Notes: generated by a model from the sequence alone, not told the origin. A stretch of 64,000 nucleotides of DNA from Parasphaerochaeta coccoides DSM 17374 (GCF_000208385.1 NC_015436.1:744001-808000); one strand, 5' to 3'. Positions 17,666 to 30,947 are shown, counted from the first letter of the stretch. Made by a program: numbers and translations.

Positions 17666-18405
17666 CTGCCTGCCTCCACTGCGCCATGGACCAAGGCAGA
17701 TACCCAGTCTGAAATAGTGCGGTTATCAATCAATGTGCCGCCCTTGGTGATGAGAGGGCAGATGTTCAACGTAAAGGTTCGGGGATCGATAAACGTCCGA
17801 TCCTGCTCCCACCACCATGGAGAAACCAAGGTGACGACTTGTGAACGGCACAACTCCTTGTCGCCTTCACTTGTCCTGCACATGAGACGTACCATGTACC
17901 AGCTCCTGGGATTGGGAATGTTGATGTTCCATTCCCTGTCTTCAGAACCTATCTCGATATCGAACGACTCAATCTTATGCCTGTCAGATGGATCCACTAT
18001 CTCGACATTCAGGTGGAACACCAGTTGTGTTGAAGACTGGTCTCCCAGTTTTTCAAGGACAAGGGGGGAAATATTCCAGTAGGCATGCGCCCATCCGGGT
18101 TCGCGAAGCATCACGTGGATGCTTGTAGCAGCATATGCGGATGGCAACGCCACGACACCAGGAAGATTGGAAACATGCTCCGAGTTGCCTCTGAAATCGG
18201 TCAATGTATTGATGTATCTCCTGCGGGTAATCCTCTCCCGTGCATTATAGTCCGTGGATAGTTCACCATTTTCGGTCTCATACAGCTCCTCAAGTGCCTC
18301 AATGAGGTTCTGACGCTCAAGGGAATCCCAATCGTTCATGCCTTCCTGTTGAGCAATGTATTGCAGTTCAGTAGTAGACAAGGCTTCTATGTTGATGAGA
18401 ACCAC
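17662..18405 (-). CDS. DUF4912 domain protein
   Basis: 247 residues from a GTG with GAGGAGG 7 bases upstream. The first 45 residues (LSTTELQYIAQQEGMNDWDSL) look like a small Rho-N/SAP-type helical motif. The middle has the DUF4912 pattern: an aromatic-rich stretch with REPGWAHAYWNIS and later WNINIPNPRSWYMVRL, probably a beta-sandwich that could bind carbohydrate. The family is uncharacterised and is seen mainly in spirochaetes and Firmicutes. It is coupled to the GH57 branching enzyme gene and divergent from a second GH57 gene, which suggests a role in alpha-glucan metabolism (inference). Confidence 0.8.
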   Translation of the reverse strand: MVLINIEALSTTELQYIAQQEGMNDWDSLERQNLIEALEELYETENGELSTDYNARERITRRRYINTLTDFRGNSEHVSNLPGVVALPSAYAATSIHVMLREPGWAHAYWNISPLVLEKLGDQSSTQLVFHLNVEIVDPSDRHKIESFDIEIGSEDREWNINIPNPRSWYMVRLMCRTSEGDKELCRSQVVTLVSPWWWEQDRTFIDPRTFTLNICPLITKGGTLIDNRTISDWVSALVHGAVEAGR

Positions 18406-18506
18406 CGCGGTTCCTCCTCTGGAAAATGAAGGTATATGAAGCGCAGCACGTGTCGGTAGTCAATCGTAGTTGAATCAGTTTTGTTAGTCAACAGGACTTG
18501 CCGGAC

Positions 18507-18534
18507 ATGAATGACATTGAATGATATGAATGAC
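18507..18534. repeat. Three tandem TGAATGA units between divergent GH57-locus genes
   Basis: ATGAATGAC, ATTGAATGAT and ATGAATGAC follow one another (period 9-10 bases) in the 200-base gap between the DUF4912 gene and the GH57/DUF3536 gene. The spacing of one helix turn suggests a possible regulator site shared by the divergent genes. Otherwise the gap holds only a weak promoter-like TTCACC-16-TATCAT just before the plus-strand gene. Confidence 0.4.
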
Positions 18535-18605
18535 GCGCATGGAGCAAAAACCATTCCCCTTAACCAGGCTTTCACCTTACAGATTTTTCTGGTATCATCT
18601 GTTTC

Positions 18606-20963
18606 ATGGACGATGTACAGACACAGAAGAACACTCTGGTTGGAAACAAAGCCGGAGTCCCGGTGATTCTCCATGGTCATTTTTATCAGCCGCCACGTGA
18701 AAACCCTCGCACAGGTATCATTCCCGTACAACCTTCTGCCCGGCATTATTCTGATTGGAATGAACGTATATTGGCAGACTGTTATTCAGCCAACGCCTTT
18801 TCCCGTTATCTGACCAACACAGGACGAATCGAAAGCATTACGAACAATTACAGTTGGATTTCCTTCAACTTCGGCCCTACCCTGCTGTCGTGGATTAAGA
18901 AACAAGCTCCTGTGGTATATGAGCGCATACTCGCCGCCGATGCCGAAAGTACAGTCAGGCTCGGACATGGCAACGCAATGGCACAAGCATTCGGACACAG
19001 CATCCTTCCCCTCGACAATGCCCGCAACAGACTGACGCAGATTCGCTGGGGGTTGGATGATTTTTCCTCACGCTTCAAACGGGCGGCGGAAGGACTTTGG
19101 CTTCCGGAGACGGCAATCAACGGAGATGTCATCGATACTCTGGTGGCTGAAGGCGTGCGTTTTGTCATTCTTTCTCCGTGGCAGGCGTCTGCGGTCGAGA
19201 CAAGCAAAGGAACGTGGGACGACCTTGACGGAGCTCCGGCTCCATATGGCAGACCCTATATCATCACTGGTTCCACAGGACGCACGCTTACGGCGTTTTT
19301 CTACCATCCCGGACTGGCGGAAGGAATCAGCTTCGGTCATTTGCTCCACGATGCGGACAATCTCTATGAACGCATACGAAAAATCCGCCTGGACGATGGT
19401 CAGTCGTTGATACATACCGCGACCGATGGAGAAATCTACGGCCACCACGAACCATACGGGGACATGGCCCTTGCCGCGCTTATCCGTAAAATCAACGACC
19501 GTGGGGAGTTTTTCCTGACAAATTACGCCACGTATCTCGATTCCCATCCTGCGGAACTTCATGCCCGACTGAAACCGGGTGAAGGTCGCAAAGGGACATC
19601 ATGGTCGTGTTTCCATGGAGTTTCACGCTGGTACAAGGACTGTGGCTGTCATACCGGTGGCGATGATTCCTGGAACCAGAAATGGCGCACTCCTCTGAGA
19701 ACAGCATTTGAAAACAACGAGAAACGACTGGATACTATCTTCAAGGAAAGTTTCATGAAGATTGCCGGTATTGAGGATCCTCGTGCCGCGGATGATACAC
19801 TGCTCCGTTACGGTCCGGTGGCAGGAGAAGAAATGGATGGAAAAACCTTCCTGGACAACCTTGATGCCACAAGACTCCTTGACGATTCCCGGCGTTCATC
19901 CCTTGCCATTCTTCTTGACGGCATGAAGAACCTTCTCTATTCCTACACAAGTTGCGGCTGGTTCTTCAATGACATCGCGGGCATTGAACCACGCCAATGC
20001 ATATCCTATGCTCTCTCCGCCATTTCCACGTTCTCACGGTTCTCATCAGGAGAAGACTTGCTTGCGCCTTTCCTTGCTGATTTGAAACCAGCGCGTAGCA
20101 ATGAAAAACCATGTCTCAATGGTGTTGAAATCGCCATTCAGGAAAACGGAGGCATCTCCGGTTCGCATGAAGCCGCGCTTTTCTTCTTTCTGAACACGAA
20201 AATGGCAAAACCTTTCGACCGACAGGAGCAGTATGGCTACTTCAGACTCCTTGACTGCACGTGGAATGGAGACAGGAATGCTACCATACGTTTTGTAGAT
20301 ACCTGCCGGCAGATCGTTTTTTCCGCAGACGTAGAACAGACTGATGAGGCATCCCTGAACCTTGTCATCGCAGTCACCGATGCGTGGGAAACTGATTGTG
20401 GCCGCCTCTCATTGACCTTGTACGATATACCTGCACGGTTGCTGAAATCCGTATATTCATGGATCTCTCATTCACTGGCTACGGTCACTAACAATGATAT
20501 TCCTTCCATAGCCAATGATATCGCGAATTACTCCCTTGTAGTAAAGAACACCAAATTCCAACCTTTCGAAACCTTATGGGTAGAGAACATCGGCACTGCC
20601 ATCCTGACCATCAGGAGTTTATTCGCTCTGTCCGCTGAAAAATCTTGGCCAGAACGCAAGGAAAGCATTGAACAACTTCTGGGTTTCATCGTGATTCGAG
20701 GTCGGCAGGCAGAGATTTCCACGGTTTCCTCCATCTTTTCAACCGAAATCCGCAAAGTTGCCCAAACCATCATGGCCGGAACGCTGGATGATCAAATCAC
20801 AGAATATGTACTGGATCTCATGAGAATCAGCAAGACGCATAATCTGGTGCCTGACATGACATCCATGCAGAATGCTTTCTATCCATACGCGTCGGATGAA
20901 AAGATAAGTTCCGTCGGTCAGCCGATGATGGAAAAACTCAGGAATGAGTTGAACTTTGCATAG
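18606..20963 (+). CDS. GH57 family protein with DUF3536 (putative alpha-glucan-active enzyme)
   Basis: 785 residues. The N-terminal 340 residues form a GH57 barrel (VILHGHFYQPPRENP; nucleophile E168 in LWLPETAING; acid/base D274 in TDGEIYGHHEPYG). The rest, including DUF3536 towards the C-terminus, is helical and of unknown function. No signal peptide, so cytoplasmic. The precise activity is not known for this subfamily. No ribosome site precedes the ATG; a TATCAT hexamer ends 7 bases before it, so the message could be leaderless or the start lie further in (for example near GVPVILHG). It converges on recN and overlaps it by 26 bases. Confidence 0.85.
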   Translation: MDDVQTQKNTLVGNKAGVPVILHGHFYQPPRENPRTGIIPVQPSARHYSDWNERILADCYSANAFSRYLTNTGRIESITNNYSWISFNFGPTLLSWIKKQAPVVYERILAADAESTVRLGHGNAMAQAFGHSILPLDNARNRLTQIRWGLDDFSSRFKRAAEGLWLPETAINGDVIDTLVAEGVRFVILSPWQASAVETSKGTWDDLDGAPAPYGRPYIITGSTGRTLTAFFYHPGLAEGISFGHLLHDADNLYERIRKIRLDDGQSLIHTATDGEIYGHHEPYGDMALAALIRKINDRGEFFLTNYATYLDSHPAELHARLKPGEGRKGTSWSCFHGVSRWYKDCGCHTGGDDSWNQKWRTPLRTAFENNEKRLDTIFKESFMKIAGIEDPRAADDTLLRYGPVAGEEMDGKTFLDNLDATRLLDDSRRSSLAILLDGMKNLLYSYTSCGWFFNDIAGIEPRQCISYALSAISTFSRFSSGEDLLAPFLADLKPARSNEKPCLNGVEIAIQENGGISGSHEAALFFFLNTKMAKPFDRQEQYGYFRLLDCTWNGDRNATIRFVDTCRQIVFSADVEQTDEASLNLVIAVTDAWETDCGRLSLTLYDIPARLLKSVYSWISHSLATVTNNDIPSIANDIANYSLVVKNTKFQPFETLWVENIGTAILTIRSLFALSAEKSWPERKESIEQLLGFIVIRGRQAEISTVSSIFSTEIRKVAQTIMAGTLDDQITEYVLDLMRISKTHNLVPDMTSMQNAFYPYASDEKISSVGQPMMEKLRNELNFA

Positions 20964-22632
20964 GATTGACACCGGATTCCTCAAGAAGCAGCCGGGCATG
21001 TTCCCGTGAGATGGGAGTGTCCTCGCCGCTCAACATGCGGGCGATTTCTTGTATCCTTGGCTCTCCGGTACAGGGAAAAATTTCTGTCCTGGTACGTTCT
21101 CCGACGGTCTTCTTGGCCACGACAAACTGTATATGGGCACGCGCAGCGATTGTCGCCAGATGCGTGATGACCAGTACCTGCCGATGCTCCGCAAGACGTT
21201 GGAGCTGCTCCCCGACAGCATGAGCGACAGCTCCCCCGATGCCTGCGTCAATTTCATCAAAAACGAGAGTGTCAACACTGTCCGCCTGAGCCAGTACCGT
21301 CTTCAGCGCAAGCATGACACGGGACAGTTCTCCTCCGCTGGCAATTGACTTGAGGGGACGGGGGATCTCTCCCTTGTTGGCAGAAAATAGAAATTCAACA
21401 TCATCTTGTCCGGAAAGACGGCGATTCCCTTTGTGAACCTCAATCGGGAAAATAGCATCTTTCATTCCCAAGAGATGGAGCAGAAATTCAATCTCCCTGC
21501 CCAGCTCCAAGGCAGAGGCTCCGCGAGCGGCTGAAAGTTCGTCGGCACGTTTCTGTACGAGTTCATCCTGTTCTTGCATACGGGCACGCAGTTCTTCACG
21601 CTTATCCTCCCCGCTTACAGCCAGTTCTAATTTTTCACGGGCGTTCCGTGCAAATATCAGGACTTCACTGAGGGATGGCCCGTATTTTTTCTTGAGTCTC
21701 TGGATTTCAGCCTGCCGTGCTTGAAGACTGTCCAGTTCTTCAGGAGAAAAGAATAGTGTCGCCATCCTCTCTTTTAGCGTTTCACGTATATCTTCGGCTT
21801 CCAGTCTCAGACTTTCCAGCCGCTGGGCAAGTTCTTGCAAGGAGGAATCGACATGTGATGACCGTGCCAGAGCAGCCACCACATCATGCAAGGCAGGCAG
21901 AACCCCTTGTCCTCCTGCGTCTCCTTTCAATAATCCAGCGGCAAGTTCCATGTTCTCATGAAGGATTTCCGCGTGAGAAGCCCGTGCCAGCTCGGCGGCA
22001 AGGTTGTCATCCTCTCCTTCCTGAAGTTTCGCTTTTTCAATCTCATTGCATGCATAGCTCAGATAATCAGTTTCACGGGCTCCCGCCGCTATCATGGCTT
22101 CAAGCTGTTGCAGTTCCTTGGTGAGTCGCTCATGTTCCTTGTATGCCATCCCATACCTTTCACGTACATCGTCCAAATGTCCGAAGTCATCCAATACGCG
22201 TCGTTGTTTATCCGGTGAAACCAGTGACTGGTGCTCATGCTGTCCGCTGATATCAAAAAGGAAACTGCCAAGGGATTCCAGTTCCTGCCGGGTGACTGTC
22301 TGCCCTTGTATGTAGATATGGTTCCGGCCATTGTCTTTGACAACACGCCGGAGAGTGAGGATTCCGTCATCGGTCTCTAGTTCTCTTTCCTTGAGCCATT
22401 CGTTCACAGGGTCGTTATCACTGATATATAGCTCAGCGCTGATGACAGCTTCTTTTTCGCCGGTTCTGACTACCGTGGCATCGCATTTTTCACCAGTCAG
22501 TAGTCCGATTGCGCCGAGAATGATGGATTTTCCTGCTCCAGTTTCGCCGGAGAGCACCGTAAAACCACTGGTGAAATCTATATGCACATCCTCGATGAGC
22601 GCATAATTGCTTATTTGCAGATGTTCAAGCAT
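20938..22632 (-). CDS. recN: RecN, SMC-like DNA repair ATPase
   Basis: 564 residues from the ATG at 22632 (GGAGG 5 bases upstream). Walker A GETGAGKS at 29-36, a long coiled-coil middle (about 150-370) and C-terminal ABC signature region GGELSRVMLALK with Walker B DTLVFDEIDAGIGG. RecN helps hold broken DNA ends during recombinational repair. It overlaps nadK by 8 bases and follows it in the operon; this nadK-recN pairing is common in bacteria. Confidence 0.95.
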   Translation of the reverse strand: MLEHLQISNYALIEDVHIDFTSGFTVLSGETGAGKSIILGAIGLLTGEKCDATVVRTGEKEAVISAELYISDNDPVNEWLKERELETDDGILTLRRVVKDNGRNHIYIQGQTVTRQELESLGSFLFDISGQHEHQSLVSPDKQRRVLDDFGHLDDVRERYGMAYKEHERLTKELQQLEAMIAAGARETDYLSYACNEIEKAKLQEGEDDNLAAELARASHAEILHENMELAAGLLKGDAGGQGVLPALHDVVAALARSSHVDSSLQELAQRLESLRLEAEDIRETLKERMATLFFSPEELDSLQARQAEIQRLKKKYGPSLSEVLIFARNAREKLELAVSGEDKREELRARMQEQDELVQKRADELSAARGASALELGREIEFLLHLLGMKDAIFPIEVHKGNRRLSGQDDVEFLFSANKGEIPRPLKSIASGGELSRVMLALKTVLAQADSVDTLVFDEIDAGIGGAVAHAVGEQLQRLAEHRQVLVITHLATIAARAHIQFVVAKKTVGERTRTEIFPCTGEPRIQEIARMLSGEDTPISREHARLLLEESGVNPMQSSTHS

Positions 22633-23494
22633 GCATGCCTCCGGACCAGGAAAGTTTATCTCGGATGACTTCGATGAAGTTTCTGCGTTCACTGGTGACA
22701 AGCAAGGCTTTTTTCTCCGCCTTCTGGACAACAATCACATCGTTCTCGACTATCTTGCAATTCTGTTGACCATCGACCGTAAGCATGACTTCAGTCCGCT
22801 GTCCATGGGGAACAATGACTTCCACTTTTGCCTGTTCTCCTATGACCAGAGGGCGGTTGGACAATGTAAAAGGACAGATTGGTGTGATTATCAGCGCAGA
22901 CAGGTCCACATCGAGAATCGGTCCTCCTGAGGCAAGATTATATCCTGTGGAACCAGTAGGCGTGCAAATCAGCATACCATCGGAACGAAAGAGTCCTGCT
23001 TTTGTACCGTTCACCAACAGTTCCAGGTGAACAATCTTGGAAATTCCGGAAGCATTTATCGCTGCTTCGTTAAGACCATAGCGTTGCCAGATCAGCTCTC
23101 CTTTGCGTAGCACCGACACTTGGATCATCAGGCGTTGTGAGATATGACTTTGCCGTGAGATGTATTGTTCATATGCCTCTTGCCATTCATTGGCAGCAAC
23201 CTCAGTGATATAGCCGAATGTACCCAAGTTGACGGCAAGGATGGGAATTTGATGCACCAGGAGGGAACGCGCACAGTACAAGACAGTACCGTCGCCTCCC
23301 AAGCTGATGGCAAGGTCGGTATCCGGACGCACGACGATATCAGTGGAAACACCGGGACCGCTGGTGAAAATATCAATGAGAATCCCTCTTTCAAGGAAAT
23401 AGGATGTCATGTGTCGCGCGATAGCTTCTGCCGCAGGTTTTGACGTATTGGCGACCAAAGCAATCCTACGTACCGCAATATTCGTGCTGGACAT
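22625..23494 (-). CDS. nadK: NAD kinase
   Basis: 289 residues. Makes NADP from NAD with ATP in the cytoplasm. Catalytic GGDGT at 66-70 (LAISLGGDGTVLYCARSL), later the NEAAI region and the GSTGYNLASGGPILDVD glycine-rich substrate loop, ending in the usual beta-rich C-terminal domain. The ATG has AAGGAG at 6 bases. Confidence 0.96.
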   Translation of the reverse strand: MSSTNIAVRRIALVANTSKPAAEAIARHMTSYFLERGILIDIFTSGPGVSTDIVVRPDTDLAISLGGDGTVLYCARSLLVHQIPILAVNLGTFGYITEVAANEWQEAYEQYISRQSHISQRLMIQVSVLRKGELIWQRYGLNEAAINASGISKIVHLELLVNGTKAGLFRSDGMLICTPTGSTGYNLASGGPILDVDLSALIITPICPFTLSNRPLVIGEQAKVEVIVPHGQRTEVMLTVDGQQNCKIVENDVIVVQKAEKKALLVTSERRNFIEVIRDKLSWSGGMHA

Positions 23495-23508
23495 AAGTAT
23501 CTCCTTCT

Positions 23509-24549
23509 TCAGGGTAAATGGGAAATCACACGATTCAAGGTTTCTATGTCATCACTTTTCAAAAAAGGATAAATGGGAAATGACATGCCACGCAGAATCA
23601 TGGGAATCCCATGGGGAAATATATCGAACCGGTCAGTGAAGGCACTTCCGACGCACCCGTCAAATGGATTAAGTGTCGATATACCGTATTTGGCCGCAAA
23701 TTTCGCGACATCCTCTGGCTTTGAATCAAGAAGAACGGTGAAATCATGTCCATTTGCGTCAAAAGCAATGTCCTTGATGCCAAAAACCTTGTGAGGAGTC
23801 TTCATCAATGATTTCTTGAACTGTCTGTACAGCTCCATCCGCCGCTTCACCTGAAGATCAAAAGTTTCAATCTGCACAATTCCCAGAGCCGCATTCATAT
23901 CTGGCATTTCAATGAATGCGAGGTCAGAACCCAGGATATCGTCCGGAAAAGATGTCATTTTTGATTTTTTCGCCAAAATACACACCGCGCCTCCGCCCGT
24001 CGAAACTATGTTGCATTCCTCACAGGCACAGACAATGACATCACCCTGCGCACCGGGAATAAGTTCCTCGAACTTGCTTCCCAAACTCTCAGTGATATCC
24101 TCGACAATTTTCATGCCGCATGTCGTATAGTCCGCTTCAAAGGGAAGCGTACCTGATGGTTCATGGAGCAAGAGTATCTGCGCTCCTTCTCCTGCCAAGC
24201 GAGTTGCTTCAGCAAGGGAAATACACCCTGTCGTTGGATCGATGTCACCAAGAACAAGCGTGGCACCCAGCATGGAAGCGACACGTGCATAGACTCCAGG
24301 CGACAGGACAGATGTTGCAATGATGCTTCCCTCTCCTGCTCCGAGAGTTTGCAGTGCCACGGATAACGCATCCGGATAGGAACGCAAAGCCATGCCGCGG
24401 CTTTCAGACTGGTCGATTAATGTGCTAAAAAGCCGGACAAATTCTTTTTTTCGTTCGCCGGGACCGATTTTCTCATCCACCATCGTTTGCAGGACGGCAG
24501 TCATATCACTTCGTCGTAAAGTAGGTTTGCTGAATCTGATGAGTGCCAT
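23509..24549 (-). CDS. DegT/DnrJ/EryC1-family protein lacking the PLP lysine
   Basis: 346 residues with the fold pattern of DegT sugar aminotransferases: an early Gly-rich region, VLGDIDPTTGCISLAEA, the conserved aspartate in MKIVEDITESLG, and the segment that normally carries the PLP lysine. In that segment the family has S-F-x-x-T-K-N-x-x-T-G-E-G-G-A; here it reads CACEECNIVSTGGGAV, so the lysine is replaced by C179 in a cysteine-rich stretch. A usual aminotransferase reaction is unlikely. It could be a dehydratase-like or regulatory relative. It heads degT-nadK-recN; GGGAGG precedes the ATG. Confidence 0.8.
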   Translation of the reverse strand: MALIRFSKPTLRRSDMTAVLQTMVDEKIGPGERKKEFVRLFSTLIDQSESRGMALRSYPDALSVALQTLGAGEGSIIATSVLSPGVYARVASMLGATLVLGDIDPTTGCISLAEATRLAGEGAQILLLHEPSGTLPFEADYTTCGMKIVEDITESLGSKFEELIPGAQGDVIVCACEECNIVSTGGGAVCILAKKSKMTSFPDDILGSDLAFIEMPDMNAALGIVQIETFDLQVKRRMELYRQFKKSLMKTPHKVFGIKDIAFDANGHDFTVLLDSKPEDVAKFAAKYGISTLNPFDGCVGSAFTDRFDIFPHGIPMILRGMSFPIYPFLKSDDIETLNRVISHLP

Positions 24550-24584
24550 GGATCACTTCCTCCCGCGCATGAATCCTATGGACA

Positions 24585-24613
24585 AGGATACGCAAGAACA
24601 TCGGCATTGGCAA
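24585..24613 (-). promoter_or_regulatory. Candidate promoter of the degT-nadK-recN operon
   Basis: On the minus strand TTGCCA (24613-24608), a 17-base spacer and TATCCT (24590-24585) lie 36 bases before the start. The rest of the 350-base gap to the 5S gene holds no gene. Confidence 0.4.
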
Positions 24614-24889
24614 GGCGCAAATGGTTGTCCGCATACCGAAATCTATGCTTAATTACCGCTCATTACGTCTCAGCCTTTATGTCCGTTACTTCTGAATTAA
24701 CAATGTCTGAATGTTATTCTTTACACGCCCAATCAGGAAAGACAAGAGATACTCGTCATGTCATAGAAAATATATCTCTGTCCTGAGTAGGAAAAAAGGG
24801 ATGTTGCTGGGGAGATTGCGATGCGGGCGTGATCATCCCCCATCCCGGCCTGCCCACGTCCCCCGCCGCGGTACTCCGGGGATGAGGGC

Positions 24890-24901
24890 ATAAAAAAAGG
24901 C
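24890..24901 (-). terminator. T-run after 5S rRNA
   Basis: Seven T on the minus strand (24898-24892) follow directly on the 3' half of the 5S terminal helix, so the 5S end stem plus T-run can act as the intrinsic terminator of the rRNA operon. Confidence 0.5.
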
Positions 24902-25011
24902 CCGGCGGCGACCTACTCTCCCGCGAAAAACGCAGTACCATCGGCGCGAGAGTGCTTGACTGCCGTGTTCGGGATGGGAACGGGTATGACCACTCTGCTA
25001 TGACCACCGGG
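24901..25011 (-). rRNA. rrf: 5S ribosomal RNA
   Basis: The minus strand reads CCCGGTGGTCATAGCAGAG, then the conserved CCCGTTCCCATCCCGAACAC and GTAGGTCGCCGCCGGG; the ends pair as helix I. About 80 bases after the 23S gene. Confidence 0.95.
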
Positions 25012-25090
25012 CCGGCTGCCCCCTGCGCTCCCTCCGATCCGGAAGAGGCGCGGGCGCAGCCCGCTGTGTGCGGGCCGGAACAAGAATATG

Positions 25091-28053
<2,963 letters not shown>

Positions 28054-28097
28054 ATATTTTTCTTCCAGCCCGTCTCTCGTTGATGTCAAAAATCTCC

Positions 28098-28171
28098 TGG
28101 AGGCAAGGGGATTCGAACCCCTGACCCTCGGCTTGCAAAGCCGATGCTCCGACCAGCTGAGCTATGCCCCC
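28098..28171 (-). tRNA. tRNA-Ala (anticodon TGC)
   Basis: 74 bases in the 16S-23S spacer. Acceptor GGGGGCA/TGCCTCC with discriminator A, D-arm AGCTCAGCTGGTCGGAGC, anticodon arm CGGCTTTGCAAGCCG, T-arm AGGGGTTCGAATCCCCT. CCA is not encoded. It is the only tRNA in the spacer. Confidence 0.96.
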
Positions 28172-28308
28172 GGTCTCCGGTCATCGGCGAACTTGGGAAG
28201 AAGAAGGTGATGTAAGGGGGCAAGGGCCCGTGCAGGTCCTTCCTCCTGCTGGACAACGTCCGTTTGTCTGCCTCCAGGACTTCCGTCCCACAGGCTCCCT
28301 TTCTTCTC

Positions 28309-29846
<1,538 letters not shown>

Positions 29847-29970
29847 GTAGTACGGGTTCCGAAGAACCCGCCTCTTCTATAACTGTTCAATCCCAGTCCC
29901 CCCCCGTCCCCCTTCGCCCTCGCGGGCTCTGGCTTCCAGGGGCTGAACAAAGCTGTCGCTCTGTCCTCTT

Positions 29971-29986
29971 ATTATTTCAAAGAATT
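29971..29986 (-). promoter_or_regulatory. Candidate boxA antitermination site in the rRNA leader
   Basis: The minus strand reads AATTCTTTGAAATAAT, resembling the boxA element (CTCTTTGAAAA type) of rRNA leaders that recruits Nus factors. It lies 125 bases before 16S, within the roughly 290-base leader (29847-30138), which holds no gene. Confidence 0.45.
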
Positions 29987-30144
29987 GACTGGAAAGCCCT
30001 TTGCTTCCCTTACACAGACTTTCGTCTCGCCGCGCATCTGCGCGGCTCCTTCTTCTTCCCTACGCTCTACCTTTCATAAACCAGAGGGTTTCCCCGGACG
30101 CCTCGCGGCGTCCCGGCCTCCCGCCCCTTCTCAAGGGCTCGGCT

Positions 30145-30173
30145 ACTGTAGCAGGTTCCTCATCCTCAGTCAA
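30145..30173 (-). promoter_or_regulatory. rRNA operon promoter
   Basis: On the minus strand TTGACT (30173-30168), 17 bases, TACAGT (30150-30145): a near-consensus sigma-70 promoter about 300 bases upstream of 16S. Confidence 0.75.
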
Positions 30174-30176
30174 CTA

Positions 30177-30238
30177 CTTTCCTCTTTCTTTTCTCTCTTC
30201 CCCCCTTTTTTCCGCTTTCCCTCTCCCGCCTCCCTCCC
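30177..30238. repeat. 62-base polypyrimidine/polypurine tract upstream of the rRNA promoter
   Basis: Only two purines occur in 62 bases on the plus strand, so the minus strand is nearly all purine. It abuts the -35 box of the rRNA promoter, where UP elements normally sit. A poly-T rich stretch follows to 30270. Confidence 0.7.
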
Positions 30239-30309
30239 AATGCTTTTTTTGTCTTTTTAATCTTTTTAGGCTTATTTTCCTTTATCAGCAGTAGACAAAT
30301 AATGAATGA

Positions 30310-30323
30310 TTAATGATAATTAA
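30310..30323. promoter_or_regulatory. Candidate operator upstream of ahpC (Fur/PerR-like inverted repeat)
   Basis: TTAAT-GATA-ATTAA, a perfect AT-rich inverted repeat embedded in ATTAATGATAATTAATATTG, 57 bases before the peroxiredoxin start. It resembles Fur/PerR boxes (GATAAT/ATTATAAT type), and PerR commonly controls ahpC. No fur/perR gene lies in the window. Confidence 0.4.
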
Positions 30324-30380
30324 TATTGATAAAGGCAGAGCATATTCGGCTTTGCAAAAACTATATTATAGGAGAATGTC

Positions 30381-30947
30381 ATGAATAACCTTATTGGTCA
30401 GGAACTTCCTGAGTTCGCGCTCCAGGCATATCACAAGAATGATTTCCGCCAAATCTCACGCAAGGATGTCTTGGGAAAATGGAGTGTTTTCTTTTTCTAT
30501 CCGGCGGATTTTACTTTTGTCTGTCCTACTGAACTTGCAGATGTCCAAGCTCATTATGAAGAAATAAAGAAGCTGGACACCGAGGTTTACTCTGTTTCAA
30601 CTGACAGCCATTTTGCTCATATGGCTTGGGCGGATACTTCAGAAACCATCAAGAAAATAAACTTTCCCATGCTGGGAGATCCCGCAGGCAAGCTTGCATC
30701 ATTCTTTGGAATCCTGGTGGAAGATGACTGGCAAGCGCTGAGAGGAACCTTCATCGTTGATCCCGAGGGAATCATACGTGCCTATGAAGTCCATGACATG
30801 GGCATAGGTCGTGATGCTGAGGAGCTGGTCAGGAAAATTTCGGCGGCACAGTTCGTTCGGAAACATGGTGACCAGGTATGCCCGGCAAAGTGGAAGCCAG
30901 GTTCCAAGACCTTGACACCAGGAAAGGATCTCGTCGGAAAAATCTGA
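30381..30947 (+). CDS. ahpC: AhpC/Prx1-type peroxiredoxin
   Basis: 188 residues, typical 2-Cys peroxiredoxin that reduces hydrogen peroxide and organic hydroperoxides in the cytoplasm. Peroxidatic C48 in DFTFVCPTE, conserved arginine in ALRGTFIVD, resolving C167 in DQVCPAKWKPG. AGGAG precedes the ATG by 6 bases. No ahpF reductase gene follows; the gene stands alone and ends in a clear terminator, so the reductant (thioredoxin or another system) is encoded elsewhere. Confidence 0.95.
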   Translation: MNNLIGQELPEFALQAYHKNDFRQISRKDVLGKWSVFFFYPADFTFVCPTELADVQAHYEEIKKLDTEVYSVSTDSHFAHMAWADTSETIKKINFPMLGDPAGKLASFFGILVEDDWQALRGTFIVDPEGIIRAYEVHDMGIGRDAEELVRKISAAQFVRKHGDQVCPAKWKPGSKTLTPGKDLVGKI

